This document shows, one piece after another, positions 17,558 to 26,431 of a stretch of 64,000 nucleotides of DNA. The stretch comes from Parabacteroides faecis (lineage in GTDB: Bacteria; Bacteroidota; Bacteroidia; Bacteroidales; Tannerellaceae): the NCBI RefSeq assembly GCF_014647375.1, contig NZ_BMPB01000012.1, positions 124,001 through 188,000 on the forward strand, given 5' to 3'. The position numbers and the translations under genes were made by a program. The notes beneath the pieces are model-generated. The model saw only the letters and a program-made list of their open reading frames with translations, made no database searches and was not told the origin of the DNA. Position 1 is the stretch's first letter; each line of letters starts with the position of its first letter.

Positions 17558-18718
17558 ATGGCAATATTAAAGATTCACAGTGATATAGTAGATGAAGAAA
17601 CAAGAGTAGTACGGTTAATGTGGACCGGGATAGATGGAACGTCTTTTTCAACTGTTGATGCTTTTATTGACTCAATTCCGGAAAATGATAATGAAATTGA
17701 AATTCGTCTCAATTGTGAGGGTGGCAATATTTCTGAGGGGTGGAGTATTTATGATAAACTTCGTGCTACTGGGAAGGAAATTTCGGCAATTATTGAGGGG
17801 AAATGTGCGTCGATGGCTTCTATATTATTGCTTGCTGCATCAAAAGAAAAACGATTTGGATATACTAATTCAAAATTATGTATTCATAAACCCCTTGTCC
17901 TTGCAAACAAAGGCTGCGCGATGAGGTCGAATGATCTCCGTCAAATGGCGGATGATCTGGATCGTGAAAATGAAAAGTTTCTGGATTTATATGTAGAAAG
18001 GACAGGAGCAGACAGGGAACAACTTCAATCTTTGATGGAAAAAGATAAATATGTAGATATGGATCAGGCGAAAGAGTTGGGCTTTGTATCAACTATTCTC
18101 CTTCCGCTATCTGCTTCAAAAAATGATCACTCAAATATAAATAATATGGCAAAAACAGGAGAAAATGTAGAAGTTAGTCAGAGTCTATTTGCTAAAATGC
18201 TTGCAAAGTTAGGCTATGCAAAAATTGAAGATGCGGAGGCTGCATTTAAAAAAGTTGCCCTTGATTTATCAACTGCAGACGGAAGTACATTAACAGTAGA
18301 GCGGGAGGAGGGAGATCCACAGGTCGGTGATACAGCCTCTCCGGATGGTGAGCATCTTATGCCGGATGGAAGTACCATTGTCGTAGAAGGAGGTGTAATA
18401 TCCGAAATACGCGATCCGGAAGAAGAAAATAACAATGACGAGTTGGATGCTGCCAATGCTCGAATTGCAGAGTTGGAAACAGAACTAACGTCTTTGCGTA
18501 CTCAGGCTAAGAGCCAGGATGAACTTGTGATCTTGAACAAGGTCAAAACTATGGGAGGTTTGGAAGGCTTGAAGAAAATTGCAAGTAGCTATGTTCCTGA
18601 TGCGCGAGGTTTCCAGGGTAATCAAGGTGTTCAGGGTGGAAATGGTGATCCGGTATCTCTGATCGATAAAAAGCTGGCTGAAAAACGCGATGCCCGTAAA
18701 AAGAAGTTTAACAAATAA
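17558..18718 (+). CDS. ClpP-type prohead protease fused to scaffold region
   Basis: Residues 1-190 form a ClpP/SppA-like serine protease. Ser85 lies in CASMAS, the active-site context of the family, and His110 lies in KLCIHKP, with 'NCEGGNISEG' forming the oxyanion loop. It would mature the capsid by cleaving scaffold and itself. Residues 200-386 are charged and partly coiled, ending in a basic tail (KKLAEKRDARKKK), like a scaffolding domain. An in-frame ATG at 18146 (residue 197) could start a separate scaffold protein, as in lambda-type protease/scaffold genes. The next gene is the major capsid, as expected. Confidence 0.85.
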   Translation: MAILKIHSDIVDEETRVVRLMWTGIDGTSFSTVDAFIDSIPENDNEIEIRLNCEGGNISEGWSIYDKLRATGKEISAIIEGKCASMASILLLAASKEKRFGYTNSKLCIHKPLVLANKGCAMRSNDLRQMADDLDRENEKFLDLYVERTGADREQLQSLMEKDKYVDMDQAKELGFVSTILLPLSASKNDHSNINNMAKTGENVEVSQSLFAKMLAKLGYAKIEDAEAAFKKVALDLSTADGSTLTVEREEGDPQVGDTASPDGEHLMPDGSTIVVEGGVISEIRDPEEENNNDELDAANARIAELETELTSLRTQAKSQDELVILNKVKTMGGLEGLKKIASSYVPDARGFQGNQGVQGGNGDPVSLIDKKLAEKRDARKKKFNK

Positions 18719-18729
18719 AAATTGTTTAT

Positions 18730-19797
18730 ATGCCTAAGTTAGATTTTACGAAATTAACCCCGACAAATCATGCTATTGAGAGTTTGCGTGATTTATTGAA
18801 TATGACTGTATTCCAAGATGAAAACCTGGAACAGTTTATTACTTCTATGGGTAAAATAGTCCACGGTAAACGCCTTGGTTTCATTGGAGAAATGGATGAT
18901 GTTGGTAACGAGGGAGCCGGTTGTAACCCGACCTACAAATCAGTCGGTATTCCGGCTGCCGAAAAGCAGTGGGAACTTGGAGACTGGGAAATACCTCTTA
19001 ATCTCTGTTATGAGGATTTGGAAGGGACGATTGCTGATTACTGTCTGAAAACTGGTACTGAAATTGGTGATTTGACATCTACGGAGTATATGGATTACAT
19101 CGTATTACCCAAACTGGAAGAAGCCATGCGAAAAATGATGTGGCGTATTGCCTGGTATGGTGATAAAGATGCGAAAAATAATGCTGATGGAGGTGTGTTG
19201 ACAACAGGTGTCGATCCAACTCTGTTTACGATGGCCGACGGTTTTTGGAAACGCATTTTTGCTATTGCAGCCGGGAACTCTAATCAATATACAGAAATCT
19301 CAGCGAATGATACTGCGTCTTATGCAACCCAGAAATCAGGATTATTGACAAAAGGTGTTGCAACATCTTTGTTTGAAAAAATCCGAATGGATGCAGATGG
19401 ACGTATTGAGGCAATGGACGGATCTGCCATTTTCTGTACGAAATCTTTGGCTGATGCTTTAGCCTGGGATGCGAAACAATCCTATAATACGATTATGCCG
19501 TGGCAGGTTCTATTTGATGGCTTGAAAGTGTCTGAATGGGATGGAGTAAAAGTTTATTCAATATCTGTATTTGACCGGTTCGCCAAAAAGTACCAGGACA
19601 ATGGGACAAAGTTGAATTTACCGCATCGCGCTGTATATACTTCACCTAGTCAGTTGCTTATGGGCTATCCGGGTAACTCTGCTATTTCTGAACTAGATGT
19701 GTGGTTCGAACGTAAAGAACGTATGAACTATATCTATTCAACGGGTAAGATCGGTACTCTAACCAAAGAGGATGAACTTATTCATGCTGCTTATTAA
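18730..19797 (+). CDS. Major capsid protein
   Basis: A 355-residue protein directly after the protease/scaffold gene, the standard place of an HK97-fold shell protein. N-terminal helices precede a region with 'IVHGKRLGFIGEMDDVG', a long middle with helix 'YMDYIVLPKLEEAMRKMMWRIAWYGD' (spine-helix-like) and a beta-rich C-terminus ending in a conserved-looking 'IYSTGKIGTLTKEDELIHAAY'. The family is the Bacteroidales phage capsid type; no single motif proves it, and the call is by context and architecture. A stable hairpin follows the stop. Confidence 0.75.
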   Translation: MPKLDFTKLTPTNHAIESLRDLLNMTVFQDENLEQFITSMGKIVHGKRLGFIGEMDDVGNEGAGCNPTYKSVGIPAAEKQWELGDWEIPLNLCYEDLEGTIADYCLKTGTEIGDLTSTEYMDYIVLPKLEEAMRKMMWRIAWYGDKDAKNNADGGVLTTGVDPTLFTMADGFWKRIFAIAAGNSNQYTEISANDTASYATQKSGLLTKGVATSLFEKIRMDADGRIEAMDGSAIFCTKSLADALAWDAKQSYNTIMPWQVLFDGLKVSEWDGVKVYSISVFDRFAKKYQDNGTKLNLPHRAVYTSPSQLLMGYPGNSAISELDVWFERKERMNYIYSTGKIGTLTKEDELIHAAY

Positions 19798-19803
19798 TAA
19801 TCC

Positions 19804-19826
19804 GGGGTATGGAAATTCCGTACCCC
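19804..19826 (+). other. Intercistronic hairpin after capsid gene
   Basis: GGGGTATGG pairs with CCGTACCCC (one G-T pair) and the stem can extend with A-T pairs. There is no T-run, so it is likely an mRNA-stabilising or attenuating hairpin after the highly expressed capsid message rather than a full terminator. Confidence 0.5.
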
Positions 19827-19843
19827 ATTAAATACTCATAAAT

Positions 19844-20434
19844 ATGGCAGATTGCGAAAGCTTAATAAAAAAAGATATTGATATCAACTGTGATACACCG
19901 GTTACTCGTGGTTTAGAAGCAAATGCAGTAATTGTTAATCGTTCAGATATCGATTTTGCAAAAAGCGTGTTTTCTACCGGGAAAAAGAATGTTCTTGAAT
20001 CCCTTGTATTGAAAACAGGCAAAAAGGGCTATAAATGTTTTGTACCAGGAAAAACGCCCTTTACTGGGACTAAGACAAGTCTGAATGTTGGCACCTATGT
20101 AAATACGTTCAATAATGAGTTTGCAATTGTGATCCTGGACAACGGACCAGAGACTTGTGAAAGTATTATTGATGGTTTGGCAAATGGAACGTTTGTAGTC
20201 GTCTATGAAAATAAACATAAAGGAACGACAAAAGATGCTGCATTTCAGGTTTCTGGTTTTTATCAGGGCTTGACTGCAACGACATTAGAAAATGACAAAT
20301 ACAGTGAGGAAACCGAAGGCGGTTGGAAAGCTGTGTTGACAGAAGAACGTGCTCCGAAATCCGGTTTGTTCCTGCATAAAACGGATTATGAAACAACGAA
20401 GGCTTTGTTTGATAGTTTAACTGCAGCGGCATAA
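19844..20434 (+). CDS. Probable major tail tube protein
   Basis: A 196-residue beta-rich protein, one gene after the capsid and separated by a hairpin. Features are the N-terminal 'DINCDTPVTRGLEANAVIVNR', a central 'VVYENKHKGTTKDAAFQVSGFYQGL', and the ending 'GGWKAVLTEERAPKSGLFLHKT', which fit abundant tail-tube proteins of Bacteroidales siphophages. Its position behind the capsid implies high expression. It is separated from its tape measure by the capsid genes, which is unusual. The alternative is another abundant head decoration protein. Confidence 0.5.
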   Translation: MADCESLIKKDIDINCDTPVTRGLEANAVIVNRSDIDFAKSVFSTGKKNVLESLVLKTGKKGYKCFVPGKTPFTGTKTSLNVGTYVNTFNNEFAIVILDNGPETCESIIDGLANGTFVVVYENKHKGTTKDAAFQVSGFYQGLTATTLENDKYSEETEGGWKAVLTEERAPKSGLFLHKTDYETTKALFDSLTAAA

Positions 20435-20445
20435 TCCCTCTTTCT

Positions 20446-21135
20446 ATGAGAGTCGATGAACTATTGACAAATGATATGATCGAGCGTTTCCGTATGCGGA
20501 AAGAAACACCACAAGAACGGGACACGCTCGTTTCTATCGCTACAAAGGTGTTATGTCGTAAAATAACATACACTTGTAGGAACTGCTATTTTGACGCGTT
20601 GATGGAACTGATCAACCTTTATAAAACTAATCGAATATTATTTGAGGAACGTATGAAAGAAAAAAGATATCAAATAGCTAGAGGTGTATGTATGCCTCTT
20701 GGTTTTGGTTCCAGTCGTATGATTGTGTATCAGAACTGTACGGATGAGTTAGCAATCGAATTTTTGTCTTTGGATGAAAAAAACAGTAAGTATTTTGAAC
20801 ATCTACCTGATGGATGGAAGTCTGATGTTGCAGACTACTTGGATAAGTTGTCAGGGAAAGATCATATCCCTGTTGAATTGACTCAGGCAGAATTGGATGC
20901 TATCGCTGATATGAAGAAAATGCTTATTGCTGGAACGACTAAAAAAGCTGTGAAGGATCATTTTGTGACCTTTGAGAAGATTGGCGATGTGAAAGTAACG
21001 AAAAAGTATATTGATTTTTTACTGAAAGAAGCATCTGAACAATTGAAGGCAGAAAATGAGAAAAAGACAGATGATCCAGATGAAAACGGTGCATTGGAGA
21101 GCGAAAAAAATCCGGATCAGACGGAAGTAGATTAA
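20446..21135 (+). CDS. Phage protein of unknown function
   Basis: A 229-residue, mostly helical protein with no signal or membrane segment. It has a cysteine-containing patch (KITYTCRNCYFDALM), a middle 'GFGSSRMIVYQNCTDELAIEFLS', and an acidic Lys/Glu-rich tail of about 35 residues. Position between tube and portal suggests a tail-assembly chaperone or head-to-tail function, but neither can be confirmed. Confidence 0.45.
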   Translation: MRVDELLTNDMIERFRMRKETPQERDTLVSIATKVLCRKITYTCRNCYFDALMELINLYKTNRILFEERMKEKRYQIARGVCMPLGFGSSRMIVYQNCTDELAIEFLSLDEKNSKYFEHLPDGWKSDVADYLDKLSGKDHIPVELTQAELDAIADMKKMLIAGTTKKAVKDHFVTFEKIGDVKVTKKYIDFLLKEASEQLKAENEKKTDDPDENGALESEKNPDQTEVD

Positions 21136-21158
21136 TTGATATAATAGACTTGTGAAAT

Positions 21159-22328
21159 ATGACAATTGATGAAGTAAAAATACCGAAAATACGTATTCCC
21201 GTTGCAGATGTAACTAACCTGGATATACAAAGTTATGGGAAAGGGAATAACTATCCTCAGATGATATTGCAGCTATTGGGCGCTTCCAGTAATGCAAAAA
21301 GTTGTGTGGGGCGGTATGCAAAATTTATTAGAGGGGCGGGCTTCAAAGATTCCATCTTTTACAAGTCTATTGTAAATACAAAAGGTCAGACATGTGATGC
21401 TTTGTTAAGGCTCTGCTCAGATGATTTGGCGAAGTTTGGTGGATTTGCTTTGCACATAAATTACAATCTTCTATGTGAAATCACCAGCGTTGAGCATATT
21501 CCTTTTGAAGACTGCCGACTGGGTATTGAAGACGATGCTGGATATATCGCTGAAATCGCCATACACCCAGATTGGACTTGTTCGAAGGGTAGGAAAAAGA
21601 TCAAGAAACCTAGTAAAAGTACCATTGCCTATACAGATGTGTTTAATCCCAATCCAGACGTTGTACTATCTCAAATTGTGGAAGCTGGAGGTATCGAAGC
21701 TTATAAAGGTCAGACGTTATATGTGTCAAAAGATGGGTTCATGGTCTATCCGTCGGCTGTTTATGACAGTGCTATAACTGATATTAGCACCGATGAAGGC
21801 CTGGCAAATGTCCGTTATCGTAATGTTCGGAATAATTTCCTGCCGATGGGTATGTATGTCTACCGGAAAGGTCAGAAAGTTATGGTTGAAGATAAAGACG
21901 GAAACCTGGTTGAAGGTGACGAATACCAGAACGGTTTTGATGCTGAAAAATTTAAGGCTTTTCAGGGAGATTCGGAAGCGTGCAAAATTATAGGCGTAGG
22001 GCTTGATGATGGAGACGAAAAACCGGAATTTGTCGAGTTCCCAACCAAGAACTTCGATAAAGACTTTACTGTGACAAAGGATGCAACAGCGGAGGAAATA
22101 TATGCAGCATTCAATCAGGAGGTATTTTACCGCATTCGTTCCGGGGCACTGGGGTTTTCAAACGACATTATTAATGATGCCTTTAACTTCTATAATGCTA
22201 TGACGATCGACGAACGTGTCCTGATGGAACAAAGTTTCCGATCGGTGTTTTCACATTTTGCATATCCGGTTAATCAAACAAACGACTATTCATTAATCCC
22301 TTTAAGTTATGAAGTCCAATCCGTTTAA
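21159..22328 (+). CDS. Portal protein
   Basis: A 389-residue protein of the dodecameric portal type, the DNA entry channel and packaging-motor dock. The N-terminal part (GNNYPQMILQLLGASSNAKSCVGRYAKFIRGAGF) matches the opening of short Bacteroidales phage portals. The middle carries the wing/stem region, and the C-terminus has a helical 'DIINDAFNFYNAMTIDERVLMEQSFRSVF' followed by a strand. It overlaps the next connector-like gene by 20 bp. Portal after capsid is the reverse of the usual order. Confidence 0.65.
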   Translation: MTIDEVKIPKIRIPVADVTNLDIQSYGKGNNYPQMILQLLGASSNAKSCVGRYAKFIRGAGFKDSIFYKSIVNTKGQTCDALLRLCSDDLAKFGGFALHINYNLLCEITSVEHIPFEDCRLGIEDDAGYIAEIAIHPDWTCSKGRKKIKKPSKSTIAYTDVFNPNPDVVLSQIVEAGGIEAYKGQTLYVSKDGFMVYPSAVYDSAITDISTDEGLANVRYRNVRNNFLPMGMYVYRKGQKVMVEDKDGNLVEGDEYQNGFDAEKFKAFQGDSEACKIIGVGLDDGDEKPEFVEFPTKNFDKDFTVTKDATAEEIYAAFNQEVFYRIRSGALGFSNDIINDAFNFYNAMTIDERVLMEQSFRSVFSHFAYPVNQTNDYSLIPLSYEVQSV

Positions 22329-22863
22329 GAAGCAATTAACGGACGTAGATAGTGTAAAGACTACCGTTCGCCCCATGTCAACGCATGTTGATGTTGAAAA
22401 AATACTTGTGTACATAGATGAATCCCAACAGCAGGATATCAAAAATGCTTTAGGTGATAATCTTTTTATTGATTTGCTCCGGTATGTCAATCGATCAGGT
22501 GGAGAACCGGCCAATGATGCCTATGATAATTTGCTTCATGGTGGTATCTATAAAAATGGGAATGATGAATTTATATTTTCAGGTCTTGAAAAAGCACTGA
22601 AATATTTCGTTTACGCTCGCTTAGTAAAGCATGGAGACAGGAACCTATCACGGGTGGGATTGATGCAGAATCAGTCTGAATATAGTTCACATACGGAGTT
22701 AAAAGAAAAACAGGAAGAATATAAAGATGCTTTTTCTATTGCTGAAGAATTGATGAATGACTGTCTCCGGTATATCAAGCATAATTCAGATAAGTTCCCT
22801 AAATGGGGGAAAGGTAGTATTACTCCGGTTCGTGGGCCCGTAATTTCTAAAATTGGAGATTAA
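22309..22863 (+). CDS. Head-tail connector-like protein (DUF6712-like)
   Basis: A 184-residue helical protein that overlaps the portal gene. The pattern 'QQQDIKNALGDNLFIDLLRYV', then 'FSGLEKALKYFVYARLVKHGDRNLSRVGLMQNQSEYS', then a helix 'YKDAFSIAEELMNDCLRYIKHN' is seen in small connector/adaptor proteins after portals in Bacteroidetes phages. It probably binds below the portal. Confidence 0.55.
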   Translation: MKSNPFKKQLTDVDSVKTTVRPMSTHVDVEKILVYIDESQQQDIKNALGDNLFIDLLRYVNRSGGEPANDAYDNLLHGGIYKNGNDEFIFSGLEKALKYFVYARLVKHGDRNLSRVGLMQNQSEYSSHTELKEKQEEYKDAFSIAEELMNDCLRYIKHNSDKFPKWGKGSITPVRGPVISKIGD

Positions 22864-22868
22864 ATAGC

Positions 22869-23273
22869 ATGAATATAGAATTAGGAGATATACTGACCAT
22901 CGTCGGAACTATGGGTGGTATAGAGGGAGTGAAATGGGCTGTTCGGGCATGGGTGAATCGGCATACTGATGCTCGAAAGGAGGATGCAGCAGCAGACGCT
23001 TTAGAAATTGATAATAAAAAAAAACAAATTACCTGGTTAGAAGATCGTATTTCCCAACGTGATTTAAAAATTGATGCATTATATGTTGAACTCCGACAAG
23101 AACAGTCTGCAAAGCTTGATGAAATACACAAAAGGCATGGAGTTGAACTAGCTCTTAAAGATGCGGAACATGATCGATGTGATCGTCCGGATAGTGAGTG
23201 TAGCCGGAGGATTCCTCCACGTAGAAAATTGGATTTAAAAATAGAAGGAAATAATAATGAGACAGATAAATAA
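22869..23273 (+). CDS. Small phage protein before the endolysin (possible lysis accessory)
   Basis: A 134-residue protein with a mildly hydrophobic N-terminus (LGDILTIVGTMGGIEGVKWAV), a coiled coil at residues 40-90, and a cysteine pair near CDRPDSECSR. It overlaps the endolysin by 17 bp and so belongs to the lysis cassette. The N-terminal hydrophobic stretch is weak for a holin membrane segment. It may be a holin-like or structural protein; no clear holin is visible in the window. Confidence 0.45.
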   Translation: MNIELGDILTIVGTMGGIEGVKWAVRAWVNRHTDARKEDAAADALEIDNKKKQITWLEDRISQRDLKIDALYVELRQEQSAKLDEIHKRHGVELALKDAEHDRCDRPDSECSRRIPPRRKLDLKIEGNNNETDK

Positions 23274-23733
23274 AATCATAATACATTGCTCTGCATCACG
23301 GGAAGGACAGTCTCTTACCGTTGCAGATATTGATAAGATGCACCGGGCACGCGGGTGGAACGGTATCGGCTACCATTATATTGTTGACATCGACGGATCT
23401 GTTCACGGAGGAAGGCCGGTGGAAAAAGTAGGAGCACATGTTTCGGGGCATAATGCAGACAGTATAGGTATTTGTTATGTCGGTGGACTGGATGGTTCCG
23501 GAAATCCCAAAGATACCCGTACCGAAGTGCAAAAGGCTGCCATCCGTGAGCTGGTGAATGAGTTGTGTCGGAAATATACGACTGTTGTAGAGGTGAGAGG
23601 GCACAGGGATTATTCACCTGATTTAAACGGTAACGGTGTGATTGAACCTTTTGAATGGTTAAAGGCTTGTCCCTGCTTCGACGTACAGAGTGAATTTACT
23701 TCGTTTCTCTCCAATGTAAATGTAAAACCATGA
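23257..23733 (+). CDS. Endolysin, N-acetylmuramoyl-L-alanine amidase
   Basis: A 158-residue zinc amidase (Amidase_2/PGRP family) that cuts the amide bond between muramic acid and the peptide stem of peptidoglycan. Features are IIHCSASREG with a zinc-binding histidine, GIGYHYIVDIDGSVHGGR, a GICYVGGLD turn, VEVRGHRDYSPD with a second ligand histidine, and a final CPCFD with the third ligand. It has no signal peptide, so it needs a holin or other export route. It overlaps the spanin-like gene by 4 bp. Confidence 0.9.
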   Translation: MRQINKIIIHCSASREGQSLTVADIDKMHRARGWNGIGYHYIVDIDGSVHGGRPVEKVGAHVSGHNADSIGICYVGGLDGSGNPKDTRTEVQKAAIRELVNELCRKYTTVVEVRGHRDYSPDLNGNGVIEPFEWLKACPCFDVQSEFTSFLSNVNVKP

Positions 23734-24197
23734 AAGGAATTGTATTACTCTGGTGTATGTTCCTTTTGTTTGGATGCGGAACAAAAAAGCAAAACTACAG
23801 ATCGGAAACGGTTAGTACGGCTGTCAGTAGTCAAAAGGATAGTGTACATATCATTGAATCTGTTCAACGGACAGTTACAGAGTTACTGGAGTGCCAGGGA
23901 ACCGGTATCATAACGATAACAGAGCTTTCTAAGCCGGACAGTATCGGTAACCAATATATTGTAAAGACAACCCAGATGGATATTCATTCCGAACAAAAAC
24001 GATCGGTGATAACGGAAGAGAGTAGTGATAAGCAGAAGACGGATATATCTATTAAAGAAAAGAATGAAGGTATAAAAGAGGTTGTTACTGATGATATACT
24101 GATTGATCGGAGGTCTGTTTTACCGAATTGGCTATCTGGACTGATTGTTATTCTGTTCGGTTGTTTGGGCTTATGGATAGCCAGGAATATTAAATAG
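23730..24197 (+). CDS. Probable unimolecular spanin (lipoprotein with C-terminal membrane helix)
   Basis: A 155-residue protein with a lipoprotein signal (LLFGC, lipid cysteine at residue 16), a polar, largely coiled or strand-forming middle, and a C-terminal hydrophobic helix around residues 131-150 (WLSGLIVILFGCLGLWIA) with a short basic end. Lipidated N-terminus plus C-terminal inner-membrane anchor is the topology of u-spanins, which span the periplasm and disrupt the outer membrane in the last step of lysis. Its place directly after the endolysin agrees. Function is inferred from topology and position. Confidence 0.65.
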   Translation: MKGIVLLWCMFLLFGCGTKKQNYRSETVSTAVSSQKDSVHIIESVQRTVTELLECQGTGIITITELSKPDSIGNQYIVKTTQMDIHSEQKRSVITEESSDKQKTDISIKEKNEGIKEVVTDDILIDRRSVLPNWLSGLIVILFGCLGLWIARNIK

Positions 24198-24233
24198 TTT
24201 TTTTTCTCATAGTAATAGTTTAGTTAGTAATTG

Positions 24234-24265
24234 GCCGTCTTACTCGTGAGAGTGGGACGGCTTTT
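24234..24265 (+). terminator. Terminator after lysis genes
   Basis: A 12-bp stem with two G-T pairs starts GCCGTC and ends GACGGC, with the four-base loop GTGA and a CTTTT tail. It ends the head-lysis operon. The AT-rich 24266-24406 stretch beyond it holds no gene. Confidence 0.85.
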
Positions 24266-24406
24266 CAGGTGTTGTTTACATGAAAAAGTTGTGTGTTGTT
24301 TAATTGTGGAAGAAAAATTATAAATATTATTTTTAATATTCTTTTATCATTTGAATTTCTTATATTTACAAGCAATTTGTTGTGCTAAAATATAAAATGT
24401 ATTATT

Positions 24407-25366
24407 ATGGAAAATTTGTATTTAATAGGGAATGGATTTGATCTTCATCATGAAATACCTAGTAGTTACCGTGATTATCATGAATGGTTATCAAAAGAAA
24501 AAAACGATGTAGCAGAGCAGTTGGATAGAATTTATGGTACTGATGATCAATGGTGGAGTGATTTTGAAAATAGTTTAGGCGCATTGGATATTGAAACTTA
24601 TATAAAAGGATTGAAAGATCTATATCCTGATATTCAAAGTGAGGACTATCGTGATAGAGATCGTTATGTTATGTCTGATACTGCTAAAAGTGAGTTGATT
24701 ACATTATATAAAAATGTACGTGAATCATTTTATGAATGGATTTTATCATTACCTAGTGGTAATTCGGATAAAAAATTGAAAATTGTAACTACTGATGCTT
24801 TTTTTATTACTTTTAATTATACAGAAACACTCCAGGATCTATATAATATACCAAATGATTCAATTCTCCATCTTCATGGAAGAGCAAGTCAACATGATGA
24901 TTTAATTTTAGGGCATGGTCGTAACTATGACGAAATTAAGAAATCTACAACATTTGATCCTCCTAAGGAATTAACTGATGCAGAAGGTATAGAGGATTGG
25001 TTCAATGCAAATTATGACCCGATTATTGATGATACAACAAAAAATGTCATAGATGAGGTATCACAACAAATGAAAGATGTAGAAGGTATTATTTCTTCTA
25101 ACCGAGCAATAATAAATGAAGTATCGGATATTTCTAATATTTATGCGTATGGATTATCATTTTCTTCAGTGGACTTACCGTATTTGAATGCAATTGTTTC
25201 TAAAATAGATATTTCCAAAGTAAAATGGATAATTAGTTATTATTCAGAATCAGATAAACAAAAGATAGAACAATACATGTTTTCAAAAGGAATAGAAAGA
25301 CAGTTGTATTCACTTATAAAATTAGGAGATATTTGTGTGTTAAAACAATTTGATTTGTTTGAGTGA
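24407..25366 (+). CDS. abiH: AbiH-family abortive infection protein
   Basis: A 319-residue protein of the AbiH phage-exclusion family. The N-terminal 'LYLIGNGFDLHHEIP' is the family signature. Further family-like features are the aromatic 'WWSDFENSLG', FITFNYTETLQDLY followed by ILHLHG, and 'LILGHGRNYD'. The C-terminal YAYGLSFSSVDLPYLN plus a Trp-Ile strand ends the domain. AbiH was described as a lactococcal abortive infection gene that stops phage growth; its chemistry is not established. Here it is AT-rich, stands outside the structural operon beside an HNH gene, and is probably a prophage-encoded defence gene against other phages. Confidence 0.8.
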   Translation: MENLYLIGNGFDLHHEIPSSYRDYHEWLSKEKNDVAEQLDRIYGTDDQWWSDFENSLGALDIETYIKGLKDLYPDIQSEDYRDRDRYVMSDTAKSELITLYKNVRESFYEWILSLPSGNSDKKLKIVTTDAFFITFNYTETLQDLYNIPNDSILHLHGRASQHDDLILGHGRNYDEIKKSTTFDPPKELTDAEGIEDWFNANYDPIIDDTTKNVIDEVSQQMKDVEGIISSNRAIINEVSDISNIYAYGLSFSSVDLPYLNAIVSKIDISKVKWIISYYSESDKQKIEQYMFSKGIERQLYSLIKLGDICVLKQFDLFE

Positions 25367-25442
25367 AAATAAGGGATTTTTTATATTTTTAGTCTATGAT
25401 GTCGTTTTCATAATTCTTATTATATGGTAAAAAATTATAGAT

Positions 25443-26252
25443 ATGCAACAAGAAAAAAAGAAAGTAACAGAAAACTTATTCCCATATATTTTTAATGAGA
25501 CTGTTGCCTTTTATCAAAAGAGATATGTTAAAAATGTAGCTAAGAAAAATTTGGTAAAGTTGGGGATAAATGAAAATACAGCGTCTCGATATATTGGCTC
25601 ATTAGATGACATGTTACATGGGGAAGGTTATAAATCAACCATGAATCTGTCTGCTACTGATTATTTTTTGCAAAAAATCAGTGATAAATTCGGGGAAGAA
25701 AAACTGCAAAAGGCTTTATCTGCATTAAAACAACATCTTGAATATTATACCAGTTTAAAAGATAGAACTAAAAATAGCAAGAACGGACTTTGGGAAATAT
25801 ATTACAAATACAGGAATGTAACAAAAATAGAAGATGAAGATGACTTGGAACAGAATTGTCTTGATAAGATTGTTATAAAAGAAGATATAAAAGCAATCGT
25901 AGATGATTTGATGAATTTGAAGGTATCAGATCCAGTGTCAGTGGTAATTAATAAAAAAGTATTTAAAAGAGATAATAAAACTATATCTCAATTAAAATAT
26001 CTGCGAGGTTATTGTTGTCAGATGTGTGGGATTCAAATACTAAAGGCAGATGGTAGTTTTTATATAGAGGGGGCGCATATTGATCCTAAAAAAGATTGGG
26101 GGAATGAACTTCCTAATAATATACTCATTTTATGTCCCAATCATCATAAAGAGTTTGATTATGGTAATCTTGAAAGAATTAGTCGAGATGATGAACATTT
26201 TAAATTTAAATTAAATGGCGAAATTTATGATATATCTCTTAAATTGGAATAA
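25443..26252 (+). CDS. HNH endonuclease-domain protein
   Basis: A 269-residue protein. The N-terminal 150 residues are helical and polar (a possible DNA- or protein-binding region). The HNH nuclease fills the last 85 residues: CQMCG near residue 192, EGAHIDPKKDWG containing the first histidine, NNILILCPNHHKEFD with Asn and His ligands near 223-237. It is AT-rich, 76 bases after AbiH, and on the same strand. The pair may be a defence module, or the HNH may be an unrelated accessory nuclease. Its DNA target is unknown. The genome-packaging HNH role is unlikely because it is far from terminase and in a different operon. Confidence 0.75.
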   Translation: MQQEKKKVTENLFPYIFNETVAFYQKRYVKNVAKKNLVKLGINENTASRYIGSLDDMLHGEGYKSTMNLSATDYFLQKISDKFGEEKLQKALSALKQHLEYYTSLKDRTKNSKNGLWEIYYKYRNVTKIEDEDDLEQNCLDKIVIKEDIKAIVDDLMNLKVSDPVSVVINKKVFKRDNKTISQLKYLRGYCCQMCGIQILKADGSFYIEGAHIDPKKDWGNELPNNILILCPNHHKEFDYGNLERISRDDEHFKFKLNGEIYDISLKLE

Positions 26253-26402
26253 TTTGATAGCAAGTTTTTTTATTTTCAGAGAAATCAAAGTTAATTAGTT
26301 TTCTCTTAAAATAGATCGCTTTTGGCTTGTTCGTGTATTTTTTTAGATATTTAGCTGGGTTCAAATACGCTTTTGATTACACAATTGTATTTAGTCTGGT
26401 GT

Positions 26403-26431
26403 GCCCGGTGGTTAGTTCCATCGGGCTTTTT
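26403..26431 (+). terminator. Terminator between HNH gene and integrase
   Basis: GCCCGGTGG pairs with CCATCGGGC (one G-T) around TTAGTT, then TTTTT. It lies at the convergent ends of the HNH and integrase genes and would stop rightward transcripts. Confidence 0.85.

Noticed and set aside
25443-26252. Packaging-associated HNH
   Set aside because: It is far from terminase, in another unit beside AbiH; packaging HNH genes usually adjoin the terminase.
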